Both the position numbers and the translations under genes were made by a program. The notes under the pieces were generated by a model. That model saw nothing but the letters and a program-made list of their open reading frames with translations. It did no database searches and was not told the DNA's origin. From contig NW_008705571.1 in assembly GCF_000186865.1 (NCBI RefSeq), positions 1,312,465 to 1,376,464 on the forward strand: 64,000 nt of DNA. Reading direction: 5' to 3'. This document shows, in pieces, positions 49,507 to 59,152 of the stretch; the stretch's first letter is position 1; every line of letters begins with the position of its first letter. The stretch comes from Aureococcus anophagefferens. Taxonomy: Eukaryota; Sar; Pelagophyceae; Pelagomonadales; Pelagomonadaceae.

Positions 49507-51851
49507 TTAGACGAGCTCGACGTCGTCCATGATGAGGTCCGAGGACGAGTCGACGCGGTCGCGGAGCGGGTCGTCGGCGGCGGCCGCGCGGCCCGGCGGG
49601 CCCGGCGCGGCGCCGTCGGGCGGGTCGGGCCACCGGCGCTGCCTCCGGAGGCGCGCGGGCATGACGGACTTGAAGTCCTTGACGATGTCGTTGATCGCGA
49701 GCTGGTCGCCGAGCGACGACGCGGCGACGCGCACGGGCACGTAGTCCGCCTGCCACTCGTCGGCGCCGAAGATGGCGGAGTGCGCGAGCGCCGCGACGAA
49801 CATCTCGACGCAGACGAGGAAGTTCTGGAAGGCCTTGGCCAGGCCCGCGTCCGCGAGCGGGCCGAGCTTGAAGCGGAGCGCGAGCGTGATGAGCACGCCC
49901 TGGAACCACGTCATGAAGACGACGCCCTTGATGGACAGGAACTTGGGCCAGGGCCGGTGGGCCTCGAGGCGCGGCGACGCGTGGGTCGCGTGGAAGAACT
50001 TGAGGAGCGCGGTCAGCGCGACGGACACGGACACGTTGAGCAGGATCGTGATCCAGAGCTCGGGCTTCCGCCAGTCGACGAGCTCGCCGCCGCCGAGCGC
50101 CGTGTAGCTGAAGGCGTAGTCGAGCACGCTCAACGCGGGCTTGACGACGACGAACTGGAGCGTGCCGAGCTTGCAGTCCCGCAGGAACCGCTGCCGGCTC
50201 ACGCGCGCCGCGCCAAAGACCGCGAACGGCGCGCGCGGCGCCGCGGGCAGCTCCTCCAGCGCCCGCTCCTCGCCGCCGCCGCCGCCCAGAATCGCCACGA
50301 GCAGCGCGAAGAACATGTGCACCGTGTAGGCCTCGTAGATCGACGACACGAGCAGGAACTCGCCCGCGGCGCCCGGCCACACGATCGCGAACCACGAGCA
50401 GAGCGCGTAGATGGGCACCATCCATAGAATCGCCAGCACCTTGCGCTGGGCCTCGGGCCGGTTCAGCTTCGTCGCGTGGGCGTAGACGTGGCGCAGCGTG
50501 AGGACGACGGCGAGCAGCGCGAAGAAGCCCGCGATCCACGCGCGGAGCAGCGCCGACTGCTTCTCGAAGCGGCCGTCGGTCCGCTCCTCGTAGCTCGTCA
50601 CGGACCCCTCGAGCGCGTCGACGCGCGCGTAGGACTCGGCGATGCGCGCCTCGAGGGCCGCCGCCGCGGCGTCGATGGACGCGAGCGCGGCCGCGAGCGA
50701 GTCCGCGTACGCGCGCTCCTCCGCCGCGAGCGCGGCGAGCGCGCCTGCGCGGAACCCGCACCTTCGACCCGACGTCGATGCGCGCGCCGTCGAACGGATC
50801 GGACCAGAGGGCGCTCCGTCGAGCACTCGACGAGAGCCCACGACTCGTCCAAACATCAGCCGAATCGTCGACGCGACCGAGCTCGAGCGTTCTCGAGTTC
50901 GGCCGGGACCCCCCGAACCAGTGGGTGGCGTCCACGCGGCGGCGCGCGGTTCGTCGTCGCGTTGACCCGCGCGGCCGCGCCCGCCGCGAGGCCGTCGGCC
51001 TCGGCCCGGGCGACGGCGGCGGCCGCGAGGAGCGCCGCGGAAGCGTTCTCCGACGCGCCGAGGCTCAGGTCCGCGGCGGCGACGGCCGCGTCGACGCGCG
51101 CCGCGGCCGCCGCGCCCGCGGCCGCGACGGCGCCGACCGCGTCGGCGCCCGCGGCGCCGAGGGCGGCGCCGAGCCGCGCGGCCGTCGCGTTCGCCGACGC
51201 CGCCAGGCCGGCCTCGGCGGCGCCGACGGCGCGCTCCGCGGCGTCGAGCACCGCGGCGGCCGCCGCGTCGTGCGCGGAGAGCGACGCCGCGACGGCGCCG
51301 CGGACGCGGCCCTCGGACGCGTTGAGCGACGCGGCGACGGCGGCCTCGCTCGCCGCGGCCGTCGCGTCGACGGCCGCGACGGCGCCGCGCACCTCCCGCT
51401 GCAGCGCCTCGTTCGTGACGACGAGCTCCCTCTCCGCGACGTAGGCGCCGAAGGCCCCGGCCGTCGCCGCCGCCGAGGCCCGCGTCGCGTTCACGGCGGC
51501 CCAGAGCGTCGCCTCCGCCGCCGCGGCGCGCGCGTCGGCCGCGGCGGCCGCGGCCGACGCGCGCCCGGCGGCCGCGGCGCGCGCGTCGCCCGCGGCCGCG
51601 TCGGCCGCGGCGCCGGCCGCGACCGCGGCCGCGAGCGCGTCGACGGTCGCCTCGAGGTCCCCGACGCGCCGCGCCGACGACCGCGCGGCCGCCGCGCCGG
51701 CGTAGCCGAGGCCCGCGACGGCGAGCAGCACGGCGACGACGGCCGCCGCGGCGCCGCAGCAGGCGCCGCGCGACCGCCGTTTCTCCTGCGGCGCGCGGCT
51801 GCTGCGGAGCAGGCCGTTCTGCCCATTCGTGTCGCTGTCCGACGAACTCAT
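49507..51851 (-). CDS. TMEM184 / OST-alpha (DUF300) family membrane protein with long N-terminal stalk
   Basis: Exons (minus) 51851-50948 and 50744-49507, 713 residues. Exon 1 encodes a basic N-terminus, one hydrophobic segment (AAAAVVAVLLAVAGLGYAGAAAA) and ~250 residues of Ala/Asn-glycosylatable helix (repeated AAVNATRASAAA, ASLNASEGRV, SASANATAARLG) that look like an extracellular or lumenal coiled stalk. Exon 2 holds the seven-helix domain: KVLAILWMVPIYALCSWFAIVWP, IYEAYTVHMFFALLVAILGGGG, DCKLGTLQFVVVKPALSVLDY, KPELWITILLNVSVSVALTALLKFF, PWPKFLSIKGVVFMTWFQGVLI. The phrases VPIYAL..SW, YEAY, LQF and KFLxIKxVVFxTWxQ are the DUF300 signature. Possible organic-solute or lipid transporter. The long stalk is unusual for the family. 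Confidence 0.85.
50745..50947 (-). mobile_element. Introner element, family A, in the TMEM184-like gene
   Basis: 203 bp. On the gene strand the intron starts GCGCGCCG, exon 2 starts GCGCGCTC (6 of 8). Element CCGCGTGGACGCCACCC...GTTCCGCGCAG in forward orientation. GC donor, phase 1, one of only two phase-1 insertions here. Confidence 0.88.
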
Positions 51852-52074
51852 GGGGAGCTGCGCATCGTGCTTTGTTTGTTCTCCTCCACAACCGCTCGAC
51901 ACCCTCACCAACCTCCGCCGCGACGGCTAGGGGGCGGCCTCCGGCCGCCACCTGGCTCGGCTCGCCGAGGTACCCCACGTTCGAACCCCCCTGGATAAGC
52001 GCCTCCACAACCGCTCGCCGGGGTCGTGGCCTCGGTCGCGCCCGGACGACACGGCTTCGGAGGAGGCCTCGCGA

Positions 52075-53360
52075 TCATCTTACGTCGTCGCCCCGCCGCG
52101 GCGGCGCGAGGTTCCGGTCGGCGAAGGCGCCCGCGAGGAGCGCGACCTGGCCGAGGCCGAAGGCGTCCGGTGACCGTTCGAAGCAGACGGCGAGCGCGGC
52201 GAAGAGGCGCCGGTCCGCGTCGCCGTGGTCGACGTCGGCGACCGGCCGGCCCGCGGCCCGCGCGCGGCGCTCGCCGTCGCGCGAAAAGCCCGCCGCGAGC
52301 GCGGCGACGTGCGCGGGGTCGGCGAGCGCGAAGCCGCGGACGCGCGCGACGGCCTCGTCGGCGACGGCGGCGAAGAGGGCCGGCGCCGCCGCGCCGGCCG
52401 TGCCGAAGGCCCAGGCCACCTTGGCGAGGTCGCCGTCGGCCATGGCGCCGACGCGCGGCGCCGCCTCGCGCGCGAGGAGCGCGAAGAGCTCCGGCGCGCG
52501 CGCCGCGGCGCCGTCCGCCGCGAAGGCGGCGGCGACGTCGGCGAGGGCCGGCGCCGCGCGCCGGCGCGCGGCCGAGGACGCCGACGAGGCGCGCGAGGAC
52601 GGCGGGCTCGAGGGCGTCGCCGGCGAGCGCCGCGGCCCGCAGCTTGTCGCGCGACGCCGCCGCGAGCGCCGCGTAGACCTGTGTGGAAATCAACCACTGG
52701 TTTGGGGGGTCCCCACCAAACTTCATAACTCTTTATCTCAATCAAATCGAAGTCGATTCGGCTGATTTTTGGACGGATCGATTGCTCTCGTCGAGTTCTC
52801 GAAGCACAGCGAAAGAGTCTGGTCCAAATCGTTCGCGCACATTGAAGTCGGGTTGAAGATTTGATTTCCACACAGGCGTAGACGGGCGACGCGCCGTCGA
52901 GGCCCCACGTCGAGAGCGCGCCCGCGGCCGCCGCGAGCTCCGCGAGCGACAGGCGCCCCGCGCGCCGCGCGGCCGCGTCCGCCGCGAGGGTCACGACGCG
53001 CGCCTCGCCGGCGCGGCACGCGCCGCGGCGCGCGCCGAGGCGCACGAGGCTCCGGAGGAGCGAGACGACGGCCGCGCCCGACGCGGGCGCCGCGGGCGCC
53101 GCGGGCGGCGCCGCGGCATCCGCGACGCCCGCCTCGGCCTCGAGGCGCGCGCCGACGTCGGCGACGAGCCCGAGGAAGCCGCGGTCGCCGCGGAGCGCCG
53201 CGCGCCGGCCGCCGGCCCAGGTCGCCGACGCGACCGCGACGACGCGGACCGCGGCCGCGAGGCGGTCGATTCCGCCGGCCTCGCCCCGCGCGAGGAGCGC
53301 CGCGTGGAGGTCCAGGACCGCCGCGGGGTCCGCGCAGGCCTCGTAGGTCGCCGGGAGCAT
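52075..53360 (-). CDS. Organelle RNA-binding-type helical repeat protein, 2 exons, apparent frameshift
   Basis: Exons (minus) 53360-52884 and 52678-52075. Repeats of ~35-40 residues such as LAKVAWAFGTAGAAAPALFAAVADEAVARV, LADVAAAFAADGAAARAPELFALLAREA and HVAALAAGFSRDG match the LxxxxWAFA-type helical repeats of Tbc2/octotricopeptide/FASTK-like proteins, which bind plastid or mitochondrial RNAs. Exon 2 is one base too long: the frame changes between GVLGRAP and ALADVAAAF near ~52555, in a GC-only run. The start is uncertain; the frame is open further upstream without ATG, so a leader exon may be missing. Confidence 0.6.
52679..52883 (-). mobile_element. Introner element, family A, in the organelle-type repeat gene
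   Basis: 205 bp intron. The target duplication is exact: GCGTAGAC (plus strand) at 52671-52678 and 52876-52883, i.e. GTCTACGC on the gene strand. Element CTGTGTGGAAATCAACC...TTGATTTCCACACAG on the plus strand, with 15-base near-perfect TIRs. GT donor, phase 0; junction GASP-VYAALAAA. Confidence 0.95.
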
Positions 53361-53615
53361 CGGGCCGGACGTCGGTGACGCCGTCGACCTCGATCGCTTC
53401 GCGCGCGCCTTGTACGAGTTCCGGTCGACGACGAGCGCCCGCTTGTGCACGCCTCGCCTCCGCGGTTGCGAACGGCGAGTCCTTGGACGCGAACAAGAGT
53501 TTTCACGTCGAGCGCGGCGCGCCGATCTTTTTAGAACACGCGGTCCTGACTTCGTGCGAGTCGGCCCGTGTGTGAAACAGTGTGGAAACCAACCATAGGC
53601 GGAGGACCCCCCATA

Positions 53616-54004
53616 GCGTAAAAGTTAGATTAAGGTTAGGGTTAGATTAAGGTTAGGGCGATTTCGCCGGCGCACCCCTCCTGACACCTCTACCGCCGCG
53701 CGCGCGCGCGCCATACGTCCGGAAATTCTTAAAAAATTTTCGACTCAACTTCCTGAGAAAAGCTCAAATCCGAAGAGTTTTCGCGTGGACCTTAATCTAA
53801 CCCATCTCACAGCTATGGCTCCGGCGCCGTGAGCGCGCGCATAGACGCAGCGGTCCAACGATGTCCGATTTGGACCCGCCGATTTTTGTCAGTCGTCTCC
53901 GTCGCCCGAGCTGTCCGCCGGCAGCGAGGGGCGCGCGTTTCCGGTGCCGGAATGTTCGGTTTAATTTTGCGCCGCTTAGCTCGACCTTAATCTAACTTTC
54001 ACTC
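53616..54004. mobile_element. Nested 385 bp inverted-repeat element with TTAGGG-like motifs
   Basis: Left end GCGTAAAAGTTAGATTAAGG, right end CCTTAATCTAACTTTCACTC; 17 of 19 arm bases pair, with TA on both flanks. Next to the left arm is a second TTAGGGTTAGATTAAGG unit, giving a telomere-like look. A further inverted copy of the motif lies at ~53793. No coding frame. Probably a MITE inserted in the hAT-like element. Confidence 0.7.
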
Positions 54005-54078
54005 TAGAAGTATTATTTATTATTCTGAGGCGGGAGGCGTTACTCCTCCATAGAGGTGCTCCGTCGACGACGGCGTCG

Positions 54079-54627
54079 TCACTTCGTTATCACGACCCAT
54101 GTTTGAGCAGCACCATACTCGTTGATGGGCAGCGTGTGGCTCCACTCCGTCCGGTCCGTGGCGTAAAAGAAGAAGTAGCGGTCCGGGGCGCCCTCCTGGA
54201 GTCGCCCGCCAAATTTGCGCTTGAAGGTCGAGGTGTCCCAACCATCCTCCCAGAGATGAGCGAGACGCTTGTTCCGCCACCACGTCTTGTTCGAGCAGAG
54301 CGCGTCCCAGGCCCCCTGCGTCTCAGCGGGCTTGTCGACGAGAGAGTAGCCGGCAGGTACTGTGAAGGGGCCCCAATGCGATTGCAGGCGCTCATCATCC
54401 AGATCTTCGTCTCCGACGGGTGCATCCTCGTCTTCTGGAGGACGGCCTCGAAGTACTCGGCGATGGAGTTGTCCTTGGCCGCGTCCGCACATGCTAGGGC
54501 ATGCCTGTGGGCGATGCAATGCACGAGGAGCATGAAGGCGTTGGCCAAGTGCCGCACGAGGACCCCGCAGCCGCCCTGGTCCCCAATAAAAGAAACATCT
54601 AAAACCCCCAGCTGATATTCTCCTCAA
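54079..54627 (-). pseudogene. hAT-type transposase remnant plus second frame
   Basis: Minus strand. From ~54590 to ~54350 one frame reads GDQGGCGVLVRHLANAF then LLVHCIAHRHALACADAAKD, the conserved helix of hAT/ZNF862-type transposases just before the C-terminal RNase-H and dimerisation region (HCxAHRxxLA). It breaks near ~54350 and another frame continues as FTVPAGYSLVDKPAETQG ... DRYFFFYATDRTEWSHTLPINEYGAAQTWVVITK-stop, which I do not recognise. No catalytic DDE core is visible. Non-functional remnant; it could equally be joined by an unseen intron. Confidence 0.55.
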
Positions 54628-54782
54628 TGTGACGTCGCAGCCCGAGCCGCGCGTGAAGGGACGTAGTGCGACCGACCCACGGACCGCTCCTTCGGACTCC
54701 CTAGCTGGTTTAAGGAGCTGTTTTACGTGTACGTCCCGGAGGACTATCCTGGCAAGATTTTGGTTTTCACACTGGTGTGAAA

Positions 54783-54972
54783 CTCACGAGCTGCATCGAC
54801 ATTGAAGCGGCCAAAACTCGAGCCTGCATCGACATTGAAGCGACCAAAACGCCATTCATGCAGCTCTCCCAACCAAAAAAAGGGGAGCCCGCCCCCGCGA
54901 CGCCACAGGACACTGGCTTAGCGGCTCCCGCGCGCGCGCGCTCGCGCCGCCCCCCCGCGAACGGGCGAAGAA
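54783..54972. repeat. Tandem repeat downstream of the hAT-like element
   Basis: CTGCATCGACATTGAAGCGGCC / CTGCATCGACATTGAAGCGACC occur in tandem at ~54791 and ~54822 (31-base unit, one change), followed by a partial third start (ATGCAGCTC). ACATTGAAG recalls the internal end of family A. Confidence 0.5.
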
Positions 54973-55362
54973 TCACAGCTTCGTCTTGGGCAGCTCGGCG
55001 TGTCGCGGGTTCCAGGGCTTGCTGGCCTTGGGCGCCTTGTCGGCGGCCTTGGGCGCCTTGCCCTGGGGCGGCGCCTTGACGGGCGCGAGGTCGCGCGGCG
55101 TCTTCGGCTTCTCGTCGTCCGCCGCGCGCGCGTCCCGCTTGAGCTGGGCGAGGCGCCCCTTCTTCTCGTTGATCTGCCGTTTGTAGTCCTCGACGCGGTC
55201 GATGCGGTCCTCGGCCTTGAGGTCCTTGTTCGCGACGGCCTTGTCGACGCGGGCCATGAGGGCGTCGACCTCCTTCCGCAGCTGCTGCCGTTCGAGCTTC
55301 GGGTCGATGTGGCCCATGCCCGCGCTGTTCCACGACGACCCGACGAGCGACGAGCCGACCAT
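54973..55362 (-). CDS. Small coiled-coil protein, unknown
   Basis: 129 residues, single exon. N-terminus MVGSSLVGSSWNSAGMGHIDPKLERQQL, a helical charged centre (LRKEVDALMARVDKAVANKD, DRVEDYKRQINEKKGRLAQLKRD) and a Lys/Pro/Ala-rich tail ending HAELPKTKL. No known domain recognised. Compact, well-formed frame with strong codon use, so probably real. Divergent from nothing close; lies 150 bases from the sulfotransferase stop on the same strand. Confidence 0.6.
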   Translation of the reverse strand: MVGSSLVGSSWNSAGMGHIDPKLERQQLRKEVDALMARVDKAVANKDLKAEDRIDRVEDYKRQINEKKGRLAQLKRDARAADDEKPKTPRDLAPVKAPPQGKAPKAADKAPKASKPWNPRHAELPKTKL

Positions 55363-55504
55363 GGTGGAGTTCCGTCGGCGTCGGCCGCAGCGCGCGCTGC
55401 GCGGCGTCCCAACGAATGCGGAGGCTGCCCCGCCGCGGACCAGAGGTGCAACAACCGCTCTTTTACCTCCCGCGCGAACGGCGAGCTCCCGGGCGCCGAC
55501 TCCC

Positions 55505-56656
55505 TTACCCGGCGCTCGGCCGCCGGTCCTCGGGGAGGCCGAGGCCCTCGGCGCCCGGCCGCGCCCGCCGCCCGCCTGCCTCGTCGGGCCCCGGCCGCCA
55601 GCCGCCGTGGTCCGGCTTGCCGTCGCGCTTCGGGAGCGCGTACTTGACGTGGTCGAGCTTCTCGCAGTCCCGGGACGTCTCCCGGTCGTGCCAGTTCGGG
55701 TCGCCGACGGTCCGGTTGTCGACGACCTTCTGCATGCGGTCGGCGTTTACGCCGCAGCCCGTCTTCGCCTGCCACGCCGCGTTCTCCGCGCGGAACGCCG
55801 CGACGGCCGCGTCCGTGACGCGGTAGCAGCAGCGCTTCCAGGCGAAGACCTCCTTCGCCGCGGCGTAGAAGAGCTCGTCGAGGCTGTTGCGGTACCGGGC
55901 GTTTGCCACCGTCGCCGCGTCGAGGTACCGCGGGTGGTTCAGCGCGCCCTTCGTCGACCGCCGGTGGCAGTACGTCGCGTCGGGCAGGCCCGTCTCGGCC
56001 TGGAGCACGAGGAGCGACGCGTCGAAGTCCTCGACGATGCCCACGAAGAGGCGCGGCTGGCGCAGGATCTGCATCATGCGCTCCTTGAGCACGCGCTCGC
56101 CGCCGAGGCACATCGCGCCGACGGTGACGTGGCCGAGCTCGTGGCGCGGCCGCGGGATGAGCGACACGTTCGCGCCGGGCACGCCGCCGCCGCAGGCGGC
56201 CTTGCGGCTCCCGGCGATGAGCTGGCTGAACTGGTGGTTGTGCCGCGCGCGCCGCGACTCCACGTACTCGCCGAACGTCACGCAGCGGTGCCACTCGCCG
56301 AACGGGCCGCTGAGCGCGGACCGCACGTAGAAGAACTGGCTCAGCAGCTTCGCCGTCGGGTCCCGCGCCATGGCCACGAAGTAGCGGCCCCGCCACTTCT
56401 TGCTGTCGCTGTCGAAGTAGTGGCCGTAGGCCTGCTTGCCCGGCCCGTGGAGCTCGACGCCGCCGTAGCGCGTCTTGATCACGCTCCGCAGCGTCGTGCC
56501 CGCGTTCTTGGCGATGTGGTAGTGCACGAGGTCGTGCCACTTCCGCTTGCCGCTGCGGTCGCGGCTCGGCCCGCGGCTGCCGAAGGCGGGGCACTCGCGG
56601 CCGCAGCGGCCCGCGAGCGCCGCGGCGACCGCGAGCGCCGCGACGGCGGCGCGCAT
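55505..56656 (-). CDS. Golgi-type sulfotransferase
   Basis: 383 residues, no intron. N-terminal hydrophobic leader (AAVAALAVAAALAG). PAPS-binding 5' loop HIAKNAGTTLRSV (Lys50-Thr55) and 3'-phosphate site AMARDPTAKLLSQFFYVR (Arg98, Ser106) are intact. CVTFGEYVESR, FVGIVEDFDASLLVL and RCCYRVTD follow, the order of the carbohydrate 2-O/uronyl-type sulfotransferases. Transfers sulfate from PAPS to a glycan in the secretory path. Different from the sulfotransferase domain at 1220-3865. The C-terminal ~40 residues are Arg/Gly-rich and possibly disordered. A longer upstream in-frame extension (to 58096) is rejected because it is antisense shadow of the oxygenase gene. Confidence 0.8.
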   Translation of the reverse strand: MRAAVAALAVAAALAGRCGRECPAFGSRGPSRDRSGKRKWHDLVHYHIAKNAGTTLRSVIKTRYGGVELHGPGKQAYGHYFDSDSKKWRGRYFVAMARDPTAKLLSQFFYVRSALSGPFGEWHRCVTFGEYVESRRARHNHQFSQLIAGSRKAACGGGVPGANVSLIPRPRHELGHVTVGAMCLGGERVLKERMMQILRQPRLFVGIVEDFDASLLVLQAETGLPDATYCHRRSTKGALNHPRYLDAATVANARYRNSLDELFYAAAKEVFAWKRCCYRVTDAAVAAFRAENAAWQAKTGCGVNADRMQKVVDNRTVGDPNWHDRETSRDCEKLDHVKYALPKRDGKPDHGGWRPGPDEAGGRRARPGAEGLGLPEDRRPSAG

Positions 56657-56937
56657 CGCTCGCGGTGGTCGTGCGCGCGAAGCGGCGCGCGAAGCGGCGC
56701 TGCGCGGCTCGTTGCGGCGCTGCGGTCGCGCGCACGGCGGATGCGCGTCACGACTCGCGCGCAACTTTTTGTCGAGGCTGTGTCGCCGGCGCCGCGAGAT
56801 GGCGCCGCGACGTCGACGTCGGCAGAGAGGCAATGTAGGCCTCAATGTGACGTTGAGCACCGACGGGGTCGATCGCGTGGTCGATCGCCCGTGCTGTCCC
56901 CGGCGGGGAAGCGACGTCGCCGCCACGGCGCCCCTTT

Positions 56938-58958
56938 TTAGCCGACGCGCTCGCCCGCGGGGTCGTAGGCGGGCCCCTCGGGCCGGGGCTTGCGCTTCGG
57001 CGGGGGCCCCTTCGGGAGGCGCTCGACCCAGAGCGTGTAGGCCCAGCGCTCGCGGAGCTTCGCCGGGAGGACCTCGTGGGTGACCGTGCGGGCGAAGAAG
57101 AGGACGAGGCGCCCCGGCGCCGGGAGCAGGTCCGTGAGCGCGCCCGGCTCGCCGTCGGCCGGCGCGTGCTTCGGCCGGCGGTCGAGGTGCATGCGGAGGT
57201 GGCCGCCGTCGTCCTCGGTCCAGTCCGGGTTGAAGTAGAGGAGGCACGAGAGGAACCGGTAGTTGTAGGTCTCGTGGCTGTACCAGTCGCTGTGGGGCAC
57301 GTACTTGGAGCCGTCGGGCGGGTAGACCGCGACCATGACGTTGCCCGGCACCATGAGCTCGAGCCCGCCCGCGGCGGCGTCGACGTCGTCGGCGAGGCCC
57401 GCCATGAGCTCGAAGGCTTTCTTCACGGCCGGCGGCTCGGCGCCGAACTGCGCGCGGCGCTCGTCGTCCCTGACGGGCAGGAGCGCGGACGCGCAGCCGA
57501 CGTTGCACGCGTCCTTGGACACGTGGCTGAGCACGCCCGTCCGCAGCTGCGTCGAGTAGTGGTCGTAGAGCGCCCGGGACTCCGCCGCGTCCAGGCACCC
57601 GTCGATGACGCAGTAGCCGCGGCGGAAGAGGTCCGCGAGGGGCGACGACCCGCCGACGGGCGTCCGCAGCCGCGCCCGCGCGGACTCGGACGCGAGGGCC
57701 GGCGGGGCGACGAGCACCTTGTTCCGCTCCTGGCGCACCATGCCCCGGAAGACCTCCTTGAAGAGCAGCCCCGCCAGGTTCGACGTGATCTCCGCGAAGT
57801 TGCGCTCGAACTCGCAAAAGGGCCAGGGCCGCTCGACCGTGCAGCCCTTGAGGATGCCCGTCGCCGCGAGCGCGCGGCGGCCCGCCTCCGTCCGCGCGAA
57901 GTCCGTCGCGGGCCGGAGCTTGGCGCCGACGACGAGGGAGCTCGCCCGCTGGATGCTCTCGCTGATGTCCATGGGCGTCGGCTTCCTGCCCGGCGCGAGC
58001 ACGTCCTTGGCCGCGACGGCCTGCACGAGGAGCTTCGTCTTCGAGTCCCAGCCCTTGGTCGTCATGGGCAGCAGCACCGCCCAGGCCTCGCACCACGCGC
58101 CGGACGCGACGAGCTCCGCCTTCTTCCGCTCGAGGGGCTCGAGCGCGACCTGGGCAGCACGAGAGTGATTCAACGTCGCTTCAACGTGAGTGGTCCGCGC
58201 GCGCGCGTTACGGAAAAAACATCCACGCTTCGAGACCGTTCCGAGAGATGATCGCTCGTCCAAAAATCAGCCGAAACGAGTGGAAAATGGCCGAGATCGG
58301 AGCCTTTGAAGTTGGGAATTTCGCTCTCTTGTGCTGCCCTGAGCGCGACGGCGTCGGGGTCCTCGTGGAGCTGGAGCCGCGCGAGCCGCAGGGCCGCGCC
58401 CGCGGCGAGCGACGCGCCCCGGGGCCACGCGTCCGCGGCCCGGGCGGGGTACGCGCGCGGCGCGGCCGGCGGCGCGGGCCGGCCCCCGGCCGCGGCGGCC
58501 GGCGCCTCGCGCGCGGCGGCGCGCGGCGGCGCGGCGGCGGGCGGCGGCGCGGAGCGATCGCCGCCGCCGTCCGCGACGGCGCGGTCCAGCGCCGCGACGG
58601 CGCCGCGCGGCAGCGCCGACCGGCGGTCCTCGCCGCCGCCCGCGACGGCGCGGTCCAGCGCCGCGACCGCGCCGCGCGGCAGCGCCGCCGCGGCCGCCGC
58701 CGGGGCCGCGGGCGGCGGCGGCGGCGCCGCCGCGCTCTGGGCGGACCGCGCGCTGCGGAGCGCCTCGCGCCAGCTCTCGGCCTTGGCCTGGAACCGGGGC
58801 CGCAGCTTGCCGCCGGACTCGTAGAAGCGCTCGATGTCGCGCCGCGACCAGCGGTCCACGGCCTCGGCGGGCAGCGCGACGCCGACGTGCAGCCGCGCGA
58901 GGTCCGCCGCCAGCGCCGCCTTGCTCTCCTGCTCCCACTCGGACGTGACGCTCCGCAT
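56938..58958 (-). CDS. 2-oxoglutarate/Fe(II) dioxygenase, prolyl-hydroxylase-like, 2 exons
   Basis: Exons (minus) 58958-58350 and 58149-56938, 606 residues. Exon 1 encodes a charged helical start (MRSVTSEWEQESKAALAADL) then a Pro/Ala-rich linker in which RGAVAALDRAVA recurs twice. Exon 2 carries the catalytic double-stranded beta-helix: MVPGNVMVAVYPPDGSKYVPHSDW with the metal HxD (His ~487, Asp ~489), then LLYFNPDWTEDDGGHLRM, and RTVTHEVLPAKLRERWAYTLWV with the distal His and the 2OG-binding Arg. Motif wording (YPxDGSxYxxHxD) is like the PHD/EGLN and TPA1 prolyl hydroxylases. Could hydroxylate a protein Pro. All three metal ligands are present. The intron is a family-B introner with exact target duplication. 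Confidence 0.85.
58150..58349 (-). mobile_element. Introner element, family B, in the oxygenase gene
   Basis: 200 bp intron. AGCGCGAC (plus strand) at 58142-58149 repeats exactly at 58342-58349, i.e. GTCGCGCT on the gene strand. Element CTGGGCAGCACGAGAGTG...CTCTTGTGCTGCCCTG on the plus strand. GT donor, AG acceptor, phase 0; junction DPDA-VALEPL. Reverse family-B orientation. Confidence 0.95.
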
Positions 58959-59152
58959 GGCGCGGCTGCGTCCCGTCCGAGTGGCCTATATTGTGCGAGC
59001 TTCGACGCCGGGCTGCTGGTGCCATCACGGTCCTGAAGTCCTTGAGGACTGAGGTCGGTGGAGCCGCGAGATTGCCACAAACCCTCCCAGCGCCTCGCTG
59101 CCACAAGCTCCGCGTGTCCGCAGCCTCCGCGTCGAGACGCCACCCAGACACC

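Larger units (their letters stand above)
53578..54774 (-). mobile_element. 1.2 kb hAT-like element sharing family-A introner termini
   Basis: GTGTGAAA occurs at 53570-53577 and 54775-54782, an exact 8 bp duplication. The element starts CAGTGTGGAAACCAACC and ends TTTTGGTTTTCACACTG (15-base TIR, one mismatch). The 17 left bases equal the family-A introner terminus except position 2. Inside is a nested 385 bp inverted-repeat element and a minus-strand coding remnant with a hAT-transposase-like LVHCIAHRHALACADAAKD. TIR style (CAG...), 8 bp duplication and coding remnant all fit the hAT superfamily. It sits outside any gene. Confidence 0.82.

Noticed and set aside
53620..53660. Telomere or chromosome end
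   Set aside because: Only two TTAGGG-like units, and genes continue on both sides; they belong to a nested inverted-repeat element.
55505..58096. 863-codon fusion of sulfotransferase with upstream sequence
   Set aside because: The upstream part is a shadow of the oxygenase exon; the sulfotransferase has its own Met and leader at 56656.
57076..58251. 391-codon plus-strand frame opposite the oxygenase
   Set aside because: Arg/Glu/Val-rich shadow; it also reads through the introner.
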